Source of the DNA: Anaerococcus nagyae
Lineage (GTDB): Bacteria; Bacillota; Clostridia; Tissierellales; Peptoniphilaceae
Assembly (NCBI RefSeq): GCF_017874535.1
Contig: NZ_JAGGLS010000001.1
Coordinates: 248,001 to 312,000 of the forward strand
DNA: 64,000 nt
Direction of reading: 5' to 3'
Every line of letters starts with the position of its first letter. Position 1 is the first letter of the stretch. Under the pieces are notes generated by a model that ran no database searches, was not told where the DNA came from, and saw only the letters and a list, made by a program, of their open reading frames with translations. Of this stretch, positions 54,243 through 62,239 are shown piece after piece. A program made the position numbers and the translations under genes.

Positions 54243-54551
54243 CTATCTTTTATAAATCTCTATTAGATCATATATTATATCCTTGAGTAACATCGTCGTC
54301 ATCAAGTGGTCCTGGGCGTGAATCATTATAATACCTATATCTAAATCTTCGCCCCTAGCATCAAGTGTAAGCATCTCAGTTTGTTTATTATGGGCTTCAT
54401 TTATATTTTCTTGAGCGGATTCTATTAAATTTTCAATTCTATCCCATTCTCCTCTCTTCGCACAATCTCTAGCTTCTAATAAACTACTTCTTGCATCACC
54501 AGAATATGCTACTATTTCAAATCCTAACATGCCTATTTCTTGTCTATTCAT
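54243..54551 (-). CDS. lacF: PTS lactose-specific EIIA component
   Basis: A 102-residue trimeric helical EIIA. The phosphorylated histidine is H78 in IIMIHAQDHLMTTMLL, the same residue number as in characterised IIA-Lac proteins. Its start overlaps the end of the broken kinase gene by 4 bases; lacE follows after 8 bases. Confidence 0.95.
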   Translation of the reverse strand: MNRQEIGMLGFEIVAYSGDARSSLLEARDCAKRGEWDRIENLIESAQENINEAHNKQTEMLTLDARGEDLDIGIIMIHAQDHLMTTMLLKDIIYDLIEIYKR

Positions 54552-55469
54552 ATTACCCTCTTACTCTCTTTATATAATTTCTTAGCTAATATAATTGATC
54601 CTTCAACCGGGCTTGCATAAGATGTTACAATATCAATATCACCTTCCACTTTATTTTTTATAGATCCCATTAATCTTTCTCCTATATTAGCTACACTTCC
54701 TGAAAACGATACCTTGACAAGTGTGTCAAAATTCAATTTCTTATATATTGTATCAATTATTAAGGATACTTCTTCAGACGTTTCGTCTAAGATATTTAAT
54801 GCATTTTTATTGTTTTCTTCCAGCGCTATATCTAATATTACTGATATAGACGCTATCTCATTTCTTTTCATAACTTCTATAATTTCAAAAATTTCGAAAT
54901 CATCTTTTATAACTAGATTTTTTTAACTAAATCATATATGGAATCTTTTTCTAATCTTCCATCACTCATTTTGGTAAATAAATTTAATAATTTTAAACCT
55001 ATCCAATACCCACTAGCTTCATCCCCAATTAGTGTCCCCAGCCTGAGCATCTCATAGAATTACAATTAATATCTACTCCATGACCAATTGCGCCTGTTCC
55101 TAAAACTATATTTATTCCTGGATTTCCATTTAATGAACCAGCCCATCCATTAACACAATCATTATCTATGCTAAACCTATCACTATTAACAACTCTTCTT
55201 ATGCCTTCGTTAATGTATTCTTCTGTATTTGGATACTGCCTATATCCAGAAATTGAAATAAAAGAGTAAGTAATATTAAATGGATTAATACCCTCTTTCT
55301 TAGCAATTTCCTTTATTCCCATTTCCATAATATCAAAATACTCTTTCTTAGAAACTTGTTTTGGGTGTATAGTAGTCTGTTTCGATTCAAATTTATTACC
55401 AGCTACATCTAACAAAAATTCTGTTTTCGTTCCTCCTCCATCTACACCAAGGAAGATTTCGTTAGTCAT
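54548..55469 (-). pseudogene. BadF/BadG-type sugar (N-acetylglucosamine-like) kinase, two frameshifts
   Basis: An ASKHA-fold kinase split in three frames. Part 1 (55469 to 55029) begins [18 protein letters not shown] (phosphate loop) and runs to CSGWG, then hits a stop because a G-run (C-run 55036-55039) is one base short; the next frame continues GTLIGDEASGYWIGLKLLN. A T-run of seven (54918-54924) is again one base short; a third frame resumes NLVIKDDFEIF and reaches the normal end at 54548. Restoring one base at each run gives one continuous protein of about 307 residues. True inactivation, phase variation and sequencing error cannot be separated here. Confidence 0.85.
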
Positions 55470-55992
55470 GGTATTCTCCATGATCCCATTTTTCTAAAAA
55501 TTCATCAAAGAATTCGCTATTACAAAATTGTTTTTGCTTATCTTCACCTTGTTCTTCTTCAATGGACATAAGCTTTTCTATTAACCTTTTATTTTCATTA
55601 GTTTCTTTATATTCTGCATTTATAAAGCTATCCACTATTTCACAAGCAAGATCTTTTCCTACAATCATTCCACCTACACCTATTACATTTGCATCTAGTT
55701 CTTCTCTAGCATATACAGCTGTTGCACAATCACGCACCAATGCACATCTTGTTCCAAAAGATTTATTTACCGCTGTAGTGATCCCTACACCCGTACCACA
55801 TAAAACAACTCCAAAGTCACATTCTCCGCTTGCTACCAATTCCCCAACTTTTTTACCAAATATCGGATAATGAGTTCTAGTATTATCGTAAGTTCCTACG
55901 TCAATAACTTCATAACCATTAGCTTTTAAATGATCTGATATTTTCATTTTTAAACTTGTAACAATATGATCACATCCTAATGCTATCTTCAT
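55462..55992 (-). CDS. lacB: Galactose-6-phosphate isomerase subunit LacB
   Basis: A 176-residue RpiB/LacAB-family protein: [65 protein letters not shown] and the LacB tail [16 protein letters not shown]. With LacA it converts galactose-6-phosphate to tagatose-6-phosphate. It overlaps the broken kinase start by 8 bases and follows lacA by 10. Confidence 0.95.
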   Translation of the reverse strand: MKIALGCDHIVTSLKMKISDHLKANGYEVIDVGTYDNTRTHYPIFGKKVGELVASGECDFGVVLCGTGVGITTAVNKSFGTRCALVRDCATAVYAREELDANVIGVGGMIVGKDLACEIVDSFINAEYKETNENKRLIEKLMSIEEEQGEDKQKQFCNSEFFDEFLEKWDHGEYHD

Positions 55993-56002
55993 TACTTACC
56001 TC

Positions 56003-56455
56003 CTACATCATTTTATTTAGCATATCTATTCTGATTTGATGGCGACCACTATCATAGCCATGACTTAAAAAGCTTCTTACACAAGACTTAGCTAGTTCTT
56101 CACCAACAATTCCAGATCCAAAGCATAACACTCTTGCTCCATTATGTCTTTTTGTCATTAATGAAGATCTTTCATCACTAACTTCTGCAGCTATCATTCC
56201 TTTATGTTTAGTAGCCGCCATGTAAGAACCTGCTCCATATTTATCAATAAGTATCCCCACAGAAGAATCATCAGAGCCACTTGTAAGCATACCATCTACT
56301 TCTAAAAGTTTTTTACAAACAGCTTTTGCACTATCAACAAAGTCAAATTCATCTTCAGTTAAATCTTCAACTTCATATCCTAAAAATTTTACTTCTTCAA
56401 CTAGAGCATTTTTTAGCTCTATTCCATCTTTATCAGAAGAAAAATAAACTTTCAT
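56003..56455 (-). CDS. lacA: Galactose-6-phosphate isomerase subunit LacA
   Basis: A 150-residue RpiB-family subunit: DKDGIELKNALVEEV, YGAGSYMAATKHKGMIAAEVSDERSSLMTKRHNGARVL, FGSGIVGEELAKSCV and GRHQIRIDMLNKM, close to LacA of staphylococci and streptococci (usually about 142 residues). First gene of the lac operon, with AAGGAGGGGG before the ATG and a good promoter further upstream. Confidence 0.95.
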   Translation of the reverse strand: MKVYFSSDKDGIELKNALVEEVKFLGYEVEDLTEDEFDFVDSAKAVCKKLLEVDGMLTSGSDDSSVGILIDKYGAGSYMAATKHKGMIAAEVSDERSSLMTKRHNGARVLCFGSGIVGEELAKSCVRSFLSHGYDSGRHQIRIDMLNKMM

Positions 56456-56504
56456 AACCCCCTCCTTTGTTCCTTTATGTTTATTAATTTTCTTATTTGT
56501 TTAT

Positions 56505-56542
56505 ATAGTATATCAACCGAACTTTTTTGTCAACGTTTTCTG
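56505..56542 (-). promoter_or_regulatory. lac operon promoter with overlapping cre-like site
   Basis: Minus-strand TTGACA (56528-56533), 17 bases, TACTAT (56505-56510). The -35 overlaps CAGAAAACGTTGACA (minus; 56528-56542), which fits the CcpA site consensus WTGNAANCGNWNNCW except for the first two positions. TGTTTAT repeats (56478-56503) just downstream could be DeoR-type operator half-sites. Confidence 0.65.
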
Positions 56543-56608
56543 CAAAAATATTTTAAAATAATCATCTACATTATCCACACAATAAAAAATGTTTGTTTTT
56601 GTTTCAAA

Positions 56609-56629
56609 TCAATTGCACAGTTCAATTGA
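56609..56629. repeat. Short inverted repeat between lacA and folA
   Basis: TCAATTG (56609-56615) and CAATTGA (56623-56629) flank seven bases; perfect 7-bp arms upstream of folA and about 150 bases upstream of lacA. Possible operator for either gene. Confidence 0.35.
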
Positions 56630-56676
56630 ATTTAAAAGTAACTAAATAGAAGTATTATTATCTAAAGGAGTAATTT

Positions 56677-57156
56677 ATGAAAATCATTTTGGCTGTTGAT
56701 GAAAATTGGGGTATTGGTAAGGGTAATGAGATGCTTTTTCATCTATCTACTGATCTTAAACATTTTAAAGAGGAGACCATCCATAACATAGTTATCATGG
56801 GCAGAAACACCTATGAATCTATGGGCGGTGGTTTAACCGATAGAAAAAACATTGTTCTCAGTCGAAATACCGATTACAGGCTAGATGACGCCAAGGTTTT
56901 TAACGACTACAAAGAAGTTTTATCTTTTGTAGAAAATAGCCCAAAAGAAGCTTATGTAATTGGTGGTTCTCAAATAGTTGATATATTCTTACCATTTTGC
57001 AATGAAGCTATTATTACAAAAATATATGCAAGCCGCGATGCCGATACTTATCTTCATAATTTCGATAAGGATAATAATTTTGAAATTATAAATAAATCAG
57101 GAATCAATAAAGAAAACGGAATTAAATTTGAATATATTACTTACAGGAGGAAATAA
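56677..57156 (+). CDS. folA: Dihydrofolate reductase
   Basis: A 159-residue DHFR that reduces dihydrofolate with NADPH. MKIILAVDENWGIGKGNEMLFHLSTDLKHFKEETI holds the catalytic-acid region (D/E after FHLSTD), IVIMGRNTYESMG the NADPH site, and YVIGGSQIVDIFLPF the conserved GG loop. AAGGAG precedes the ATG. Its stop overlaps the next ATG by one base. No thyA is adjacent. Confidence 0.95.
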   Translation: MKIILAVDENWGIGKGNEMLFHLSTDLKHFKEETIHNIVIMGRNTYESMGGGLTDRKNIVLSRNTDYRLDDAKVFNDYKEVLSFVENSPKEAYVIGGSQIVDIFLPFCNEAIITKIYASRDADTYLHNFDKDNNFEIINKSGINKENGIKFEYITYRRK

Positions 57157-57419
57157 TGGATAATATTAAAAGCACAGAAATATTTGTAAGCGATTTATGC
57201 CCACATTGCCAAGTAGTTATAAGAGATTATGAGAATCATCCCGAAAAATATGATGGAACAGAAATACTTAATATAAGTAAAAATCTAAGCCATTTGAAAA
57301 GATTTCTAAAGTACCGTGACGATTTAAAAGGATACAAGGAAATCAAAGCAACTGGTAAAATTGGTGTACCTTCAAAAGTTTTAGATGGGATAGAAGTAGA
57401 ATTTTTCGAAGAAGTTTAA
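57156..57419 (+). CDS. Small thioredoxin-fold (glutaredoxin-like) protein
   Basis: An 87-residue protein with a redox motif CPHC at about residues 15-18 (VSDLCPHCQVVIRDYENHP) and a cis-proline loop GVPSKVLDG near residue 75, the thioredoxin/glutaredoxin plan without extra helices. Family: glutaredoxin-related. Translationally coupled to folA (TAATG). Partner and role unknown. Confidence 0.78.
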   Translation: MDNIKSTEIFVSDLCPHCQVVIRDYENHPEKYDGTEILNISKNLSHLKRFLKYRDDLKGYKEIKATGKIGVPSKVLDGIEVEFFEEV

Positions 57420-57427
57420 GAATATTA

Positions 57428-57470
57428 GCCAGTCAACTCATAAGTAATTATTTTACGCTAGCTGGCACTT
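57428..57470 (+). terminator. Weak hairpin between the glutaredoxin-like gene and arcA
   Basis: GCCAG (57428-57432) pairs with CTGGC (57462-57466) over a 29-base loop, followed by ACTTTTTG. The stem is short, so termination may be partial; little room remains for a separate arcA promoter. Confidence 0.35.
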
Positions 57471-57507
57471 TTTGCTTATCTTATTTAATTTGAAAGAAAG
57501 GAATGTA

Positions 57508-58737
57508 ATGAGAGAAAGAACATTAAATGTCTATTCTGAAATAGGAAAATTAAAATCTGTTTTGTTACATAGACCAGGAAAAGAGTTAGAAAATCTAACT
57601 CCAGATTCCCTAGATAGATTGCTTTTTGATGATATACCATTTTTAGATATAGCTAGATATGAGCATGATGCTTTTGCAAAAATATTAATTGATAACAATA
57701 TAGAAGTTCTATACTTAGAAGATTTAGCTGCTGAAGCTATAACTAATTCAACAATTAAAGAAGAGTTTGTAGATGAATTTATAAGCGAAGCTAAAATCTA
57801 TGGAATTTGTAGCAAAAATCTAGTGAAAGATTATCTTATGAGTATAGATACTAACCAAAATATGATACTTAACATGATGGAGGGAATCAAAAAAACAGAT
57901 ATAGCCTCCTATAGAGAAGTAAGTCTTGCTGATATGGTTAATTCTACTAATCCATTTATATGTGATGCTATGCCCAACTTATATTTCACAAGAGATCCTG
58001 CAGCAAATATAGGCCATGGCGTATCCCTAAATAAAATGAGAAATGAAACAAGACAAAGGGAAACACTATTTGCCAAATACATTTTAAAGTACCATCCAAG
58101 GTTTAAAGATGCTAATATTCCTCTATGGTATAACAGAAATGATGTAAGTGTAATTGAAGGCGGAGATGAACTTATACTTTCCAAAGAAGTTATAGCTATA
58201 GGTATATCAGAGAGAACGGATCCAGATTCTATAGAAAAACTTGCAGAAAGAATATTTACACACAATGAAACATTCAAAAAAATTCTAGCCTTGCAAATAC
58301 CTAATAAAAGAGCTTTCATGCACTTAGATACAGTTTTTACTATGGTTGATTATGATAAATTTACCATACATCCAGAAATAGAAGGTCCTCTTACAGTATA
58401 TTCTTTGACAAAGTCTGAAGAAAAAGAAATCAGGATAAAAAAGGAAAACCTAGAACTAGATAAGATATTAGCTGAAGCTTTATGTCTTGACAAAGTTACA
58501 CTAATCCGCTGTGGAGGAAATGATCTTGTAGCTGGCGCCAGAGAACAGTGGTCAGATGGTGCAAATACCCTAGCAATCGCTCCTGGCGAAGTAATCGTTT
58601 ATTCTAGAAATAAGGTGACTAATAGCCTCCTAAAAGATAACGGAATCAAAGTCCATGTTATGCCATCAAGTGAACTTTCTCGTGGTCGTGGTGGTCCCAG
58701 ATGCATGTCCATGCCTTTACGGAGAGATGATATTTAA
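57508..58737 (+). CDS. arcA: Arginine deiminase
   Basis: A 409-residue guanidino-group hydrolase that makes citrulline and ammonia from arginine. The start is the ATG at 57508 ([24 protein letters not shown]), behind AAAGGAA, not 12 codons upstream. Active-site parts: [31 protein letters not shown] (His) and the catalytic cysteine in [15 protein letters not shown]. No arcB, arcC or arcD follows, so citrulline conversion and antiport must be encoded elsewhere or the enzyme works alone for acid resistance. Confidence 0.96.
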   Translation: MRERTLNVYSEIGKLKSVLLHRPGKELENLTPDSLDRLLFDDIPFLDIARYEHDAFAKILIDNNIEVLYLEDLAAEAITNSTIKEEFVDEFISEAKIYGICSKNLVKDYLMSIDTNQNMILNMMEGIKKTDIASYREVSLADMVNSTNPFICDAMPNLYFTRDPAANIGHGVSLNKMRNETRQRETLFAKYILKYHPRFKDANIPLWYNRNDVSVIEGGDELILSKEVIAIGISERTDPDSIEKLAERIFTHNETFKKILALQIPNKRAFMHLDTVFTMVDYDKFTIHPEIEGPLTVYSLTKSEEKEIRIKKENLELDKILAEALCLDKVTLIRCGGNDLVAGAREQWSDGANTLAIAPGEVIVYSRNKVTNSLLKDNGIKVHVMPSSELSRGRGGPRCMSMPLRRDDI

Positions 58738-58867
58738 GATTATAAAAGAATTTTTATACTACGTTTTTATATAACCTAAATTTATTTTCAATAATATTTT
58801 CTATGACTGTAATATTAAATTTTTCTTTAGAAGATAACAAGATAAATAATTAAATTTATAAAATAAT

Positions 58868-58890
58868 AAAAGAGCCCGAAAGGGCTTTTT
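58868..58890 (+). terminator. Terminator with GAAA loop, about 130 bases after arcA
   Basis: AGCCC-GAAA-GGGCT followed by TTTT on the plus strand; A/T pairs extend the stem. Confidence 0.7.
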
Positions 58891-58918
58891 GAACTGTTAA
58901 CAAAATATAAATTTACCC

Positions 58919-59140
58919 ATTTCGACTGAACGTAGTGAGCGGAGAAATCTTATTAGATCTCTCCATGCATTCGTTTCACTCACACTAAAACTCGTTTACT
59001 GGGCAAACTTTTTTGTGCTTTCGCACTAGTTTTAGGGATGAACTTACCAAACCAAGGTATATTCATCTAGTCGAGATGGTCTGTAGCTTAATTTAAATTT
59101 TAAATTATTAATAAGTTATAAAATCGATTTTGTCTACGTT
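58919..59140. other. Non-coding region with REP-like palindrome and hairpins
   Basis: No protein frame is supported here. It starts with a REP-like 30-mer (58919-58948: ATTTCGACTGAACG... GGAGAAAT). Overlapping it, GGAGAAATCT pairs with AGATCTCTCC (58941-58964, one mismatch). Then CTAAAACT (58985-58992) pairs with AGTTTTAG (59028-59035) around an inner GTGC-TTTC-GCAC (59015-59026), and GATGAA pairs with TTCATC (59037-59067) around TACC/GGTA. The ATTTCGA...GAGAAAT type of repeat is common in many bacterial genomes. Function unknown: repeat cluster or structured RNA. Confidence 0.5.
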
Positions 59141-59143
59141 CTG

Positions 59144-59167
59144 AAAAGGGTCCGAAAGGACTCTTTT
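59144..59167 (+). terminator. Second GAAA-loop terminator
   Basis: AAAAGGGTCC-GAAA-GGACTCTTTT, a ten-pair stem with one G-T pair, then ATT. The T-run is best on the plus strand, although no plus-strand gene lies between this and the terminator at 58868-58890. Confidence 0.6.
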
Positions 59168-59174
59168 ATTATAC

Positions 59175-59321
59175 CTATTCTATAGATTGAAGTGCTTCTA
59201 GCATATCTATATATTTTAATTTACGATATACATATCTACCTAGAATTATAGTTATCGTGCCAATTATAACAAGTGAAATTGCAAATGATATATATGTTAA
59301 TACATATTTATATGCGCACAA
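59175..59321 (-). CDS. Possible 48-residue membrane peptide or gene remnant
   Basis: The minus-strand frame reads TYISFAISLVIIGTITIILG (one membrane helix) then RYVYRKLKYIDMLEALQSIE and a stop, a plausible small membrane protein. There is no ATG; the only reasonable start is TTG at 59319-59321 without a clear ribosome binding site, and the frame stays open upstream into the neighbouring terminator. It may be the tail of a decayed gene. Confidence 0.3.
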   Translation of the reverse strand: MCAYKYVLTYISFAISLVIIGTITIILGRYVYRKLKYIDMLEALQSIE

Positions 59322-59334
59322 TAGATATACAATA

Positions 59335-59365
59335 AAAAACTGAAATCTTGATGATCTCAGTTTTT
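59335..59365 (-). terminator. Terminator of the suf operon, overlapping the last stop codon
   Basis: AAAAACTGA (59335-59343) pairs with TCAGTTTTT (59357-59365); the minus strand ends in a T-run. The TGA of the 59357-59542 gene is part of the stem. Confidence 0.75.
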
Positions 59366-59542
59366 GTTTTCTATTTTATTGTACTTTATATAGGCATTTG
59401 CAGCCATAGTTATTGATACTATCAAAATAATCCACCAGAATGGACGATTTTTTTGATATTGTAAATAAGTTATCACTAACAGTAGCATTGTTGTAATAAC
59501 ACTTGTTAAGAATTCTAAATCATCTAAATTATTCTTATTCAT
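59357..59542 (-). CDS. Small two-helix membrane protein at the end of the suf operon
   Basis: A 61-residue hypothetical protein with two hydrophobic segments (about 12-27 and 36-50) separated by QYQKNRPFWW. It starts one base after the sufU stop without its own ribosome binding site, so it is probably translated by coupling. Its stop codon lies inside the operon terminator, which supports it as the real last gene. Family not recognised. Confidence 0.55.
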   Translation of the reverse strand: MNKNNLDDLEFLTSVITTMLLLVITYLQYQKNRPFWWIILIVSITMAANAYIKYNKIENKN

Positions 59543-59543
59543 A

Positions 59544-59963
59544 TTAAATAACTTGATCTAAAGTTTTCCATGAAAGCAGGGCACATTTTACTCTTTGTGG
59601 CATATTTTGAATGTTGATAAATGCTGCGGCATCACCTAATTTGTCTATCTCCTCATCGCTTATATCTTCTCTTTTTATCATTCTAATATAAATATCCGCA
59701 AGTTCTTTTGCTTCTTCTTTAGTCTTTCCGATAATTGTATCACACATAACACTTGTAGCTGCTTGGCTTATAGCGCATCCATCGCCTGTAAAGGCTGCAT
59801 CTACAATCTTGTCTCCATCGTATTTTAGCTCTAAGACAATCTCATCACCACAAGAAGGATTGTGACCTGGCTCTTTGATATCTGCATCTTCTAGTTCATG
59901 TTTATTAGCTTGATTTCTAGAATGATCGAGTATTATTTGAGAATAAATTTCTTCCATATCCAT
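59544..59963 (-). CDS. sufU: SufU iron-sulfur/sulfur-transfer protein
   Basis: A 139-residue IscU-like protein; in Gram-positives SufU is the zinc-bound sulfur acceptor of SufS. The three conserved cysteines are in GHNPSCGDE, TGDGCAISQAATSVMC and RVKCALLSWKTL, with the SufU-specific insertion between the second and third. It follows sufS by one base. Confidence 0.93.
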   Translation of the reverse strand: MDMEEIYSQIILDHSRNQANKHELEDADIKEPGHNPSCGDEIVLELKYDGDKIVDAAFTGDGCAISQAATSVMCDTIIGKTKEEAKELADIYIRMIKREDISDEEIDKLGDAAAFINIQNMPQRVKCALLSWKTLDQVI

Positions 59964-59964
59964 G

Positions 59965-61185
59965 TTATAAACCCATTACCTTTCTGACATTTAATAATTC
60001 TTTTGCAAAAATTTCTGCTTCTTCTTTTGTATTATAGAATGCAAAGCTTGCTCTTGCAGTTGAACTTACACCTAAGTACTTGTGTAAAGGCATAGCACAG
60101 TGATGACCTGATCTAACTGCAACTCCCTTACTATCTAGGATGCTTGCTATATCATGTGGATGGATATCGTCATAAGTAAAAGCTAAAACAGATCCAGTTT
60201 TAGAGTCTTCTGGATAGAAGATCTTAATATGCGGATAGTCTTTTACTAAATCATAGGCATAGTGGGTAAGCTCTGACTCGTATTTATAAATCTCATCTAT
60301 TCCTATATTTTCCATGTATTTTATGGCCTCAGCCAAACCTACTACGCCACCTACATTTTGTGTACCTGCTTCAAATTTATAAGGGAGTTCTGCAAAAGTT
60401 GCTTCTTGCTCATAGACATATTCTATCATGTCTCCACCAGTATTAAAAGGTTCCATCTTTTCAAGAATTTCCTTTTTACCATAAAGAACACCTATACCCA
60501 TAGGAGATAAAAGCTTATGGCCTGAAAATACTAAAAAGTCACAATCTAAATCACTTACATCTGTCTTTAAGTGTGGGATAAGTTGAGCTCCATCAACTAT
60601 AGCAATAGCACCTTTCTCATGAGCCAAGTTTACTATTTTTTTTACGTCAATTATTTCACCAGTTACATTGCTCGCACCAGTGAATGAAACTATTTTTGTC
60701 TTATCATTAATCTTTGATTCTAAATCATCATAGTCTAAGGAATAATCGTCATTTAAGTAAGCATAAACTAGCTTTGCTCCAGTTTTTTTACAAACTTGTT
60801 GCCATGGAACAAGATTTGCATGGTGCTCTAAGATTGTTATAAGTATCTCATCACCTTCATGCAAATTATCTAGAGCATAAGAATATGCTATTAGATTTAA
60901 AGCTTCTGTTGCATTTCTTGTAAAGATAACTTCTTCACGATGCTTAGCCCCTATATATTCCTTAATATCATCACGAGAGTTTTCGTAAGCCTTAGTTGCC
61001 TCAAAGCTTAAATAATGTGCTCCCCTATGAGGATTTGCATTCTTATATTTATAATATTTATCAACCGCTTCTATAACCTGTATAGGTTTTTGGCTAGTAG
61101 CTGCTGTATCTAGGTAGATGACATCCTTACCTACATTTTTACTATCTAGGTAAGGAAAGTCTGCTCTAATTTTATTAATATCCAT
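59965..61185 (-). CDS. sufS: Cysteine desulfurase SufS
   Basis: A 406-residue PLP-dependent class V aminotransferase of group II. YLDTAATSQKP at the start, TRNATEALNLIAYS, ILEHHANLVPWQ, VDGAQLIPH, the PLP lysine in FSGHKLLSPMGIGVLYG and the catalytic cysteine in VRSGHHCAMPLHKYLG are present. It delivers sulfur from cysteine to SufU and SufB. One base separates it from sufD. Confidence 0.96.
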   Translation of the reverse strand: MDINKIRADFPYLDSKNVGKDVIYLDTAATSQKPIQVIEAVDKYYKYKNANPHRGAHYLSFEATKAYENSRDDIKEYIGAKHREEVIFTRNATEALNLIAYSYALDNLHEGDEILITILEHHANLVPWQQVCKKTGAKLVYAYLNDDYSLDYDDLESKINDKTKIVSFTGASNVTGEIIDVKKIVNLAHEKGAIAIVDGAQLIPHLKTDVSDLDCDFLVFSGHKLLSPMGIGVLYGKKEILEKMEPFNTGGDMIEYVYEQEATFAELPYKFEAGTQNVGGVVGLAEAIKYMENIGIDEIYKYESELTHYAYDLVKDYPHIKIFYPEDSKTGSVLAFTYDDIHPHDIASILDSKGVAVRSGHHCAMPLHKYLGVSSTARASFAFYNTKEEAEIFAKELLNVRKVMGL

Positions 61186-61186
61186 C

Positions 61187-62239
61187 TTAATTCCTTGTAT
61201 TCATTTGATGAACTTTTTCTTTTAAAGATTCTTTTAAAGCTTCATCTTCTATCTTATCAAGGGCTTTAGAAAAAGTTGCTTCCAGCATCATAGACTCCGC
61301 TTGCTTTTTATCAAAACCACGACTCATAATGTAAAATAACATTTCCTTATTAAGTCTACCAACACTTGCAGCATGGTTGCCCGCAACTTCTTTTTCTGCA
61401 CAAAGTAGAATTGGTGCAGTCTTATTTTTAACCGTATCGGAAAACATCATAGAATAATCCCCTATCTTACCATCTGCACTTACGCAACCTGGTCTAAGGT
61501 CTACTACACCCTTCCAGTTTTTATGAGCATGATCTTTGAGTGCTCCATTAAACATAGCTTCAGAATCCGTATCATTTCCATTGTGTTCATTAGTAGCAAG
61601 TATATCTAAGAATTGATTTTCTTCTTTAAAGTATACTCCTGATTCACGGACCATCGCTCTATCTCCATCAAGAATATTTTTTATATTTACAATAGAATTA
61701 TCCGCCCCTATTTCAATATAAGTAATATCTAGATAAGACTCTTCTCCTAAAATTGTTGTAATAGAAGAAAAATTAATTGATTTTTCTGGTAAATTTGTTA
61801 CTACAACAAGTTTAACTCGTGCTTTGTCAGCTATATTGGCTCTAATTTGAGAGTTAAGGTATAAGTTATCTCCTTCTCCAAAAGCGCTAATTAAATATGA
61901 AGAAGTAGAATCCTCTCCTGCATTTACATCAATGCCTGAAACCAAAATATCATTATCACTATCAAGCTTAAGTTCTATAATCTCAGTTTCTTTTTTATCA
62001 GCACTTGCTATATCAAATGTCCTTGTAAAGTTTCTAAAGTTCTTATTTTCTGCTTTTACTTCATCTGAAATTCCATAAACTTTTGACTTAAATGCCTCAT
62101 CAAGAGCTTTTATAGATTCAGTGTCACTTGATTTAAAATATTCTTTTCTTTCTGCTTGGCCTAGGCTGATATCTGAATCTACCCAATTTAGGCCAGTAGA
62201 ATTCCAAGTATACATTCTCATTTCATTAAGTTTACTCAT
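61187..62239 (-). CDS. sufD: Fe-S cluster assembly protein SufD
   Basis: A 350-residue SufBD-family beta-helix protein that complexes with SufB and SufC. The C-terminal family core has FNGALKDHAHKNWKGVVDLRPG, LLCAEKEVAGNHAASVGRLNKEMLFYIMSRGFDKKQAESMM. The N-terminal half is diverged, as usual. The ATG overlaps the last base of sufB. Confidence 0.93.
   Translation of the reverse strand: MSKLNEMRMYTWNSTGLNWVDSDISLGQAERKEYFKSSDTESIKALDEAFKSKVYGISDEVKAENKNFRNFTRTFDIASADKKETEIIELKLDSDNDILVSGIDVNAGEDSTSSYLISAFGEGDNLYLNSQIRANIADKARVKLVVVTNLPEKSINFSSITTILGEESYLDITYIEIGADNSIVNIKNILDGDRAMVRESGVYFKEENQFLDILATNEHNGNDTDSEAMFNGALKDHAHKNWKGVVDLRPGCVSADGKIGDYSMMFSDTVKNKTAPILLCAEKEVAGNHAASVGRLNKEMLFYIMSRGFDKKQAESMMLEATFSKALDKIEDEALKESLKEKVHQMNTRN

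Noticed and set aside
57909-58319. 136-codon frame opposite arcA
   Set aside because: It lies wholly within the conserved arginine deiminase gene and shows no family motif.
58868-59167. T-box riboswitch
   Set aside because: The terminator and length invite it, but no T-box sequence (AGGGTGGNACCGCG) or specifier loop is seen, and the downstream gene is on the opposite strand.
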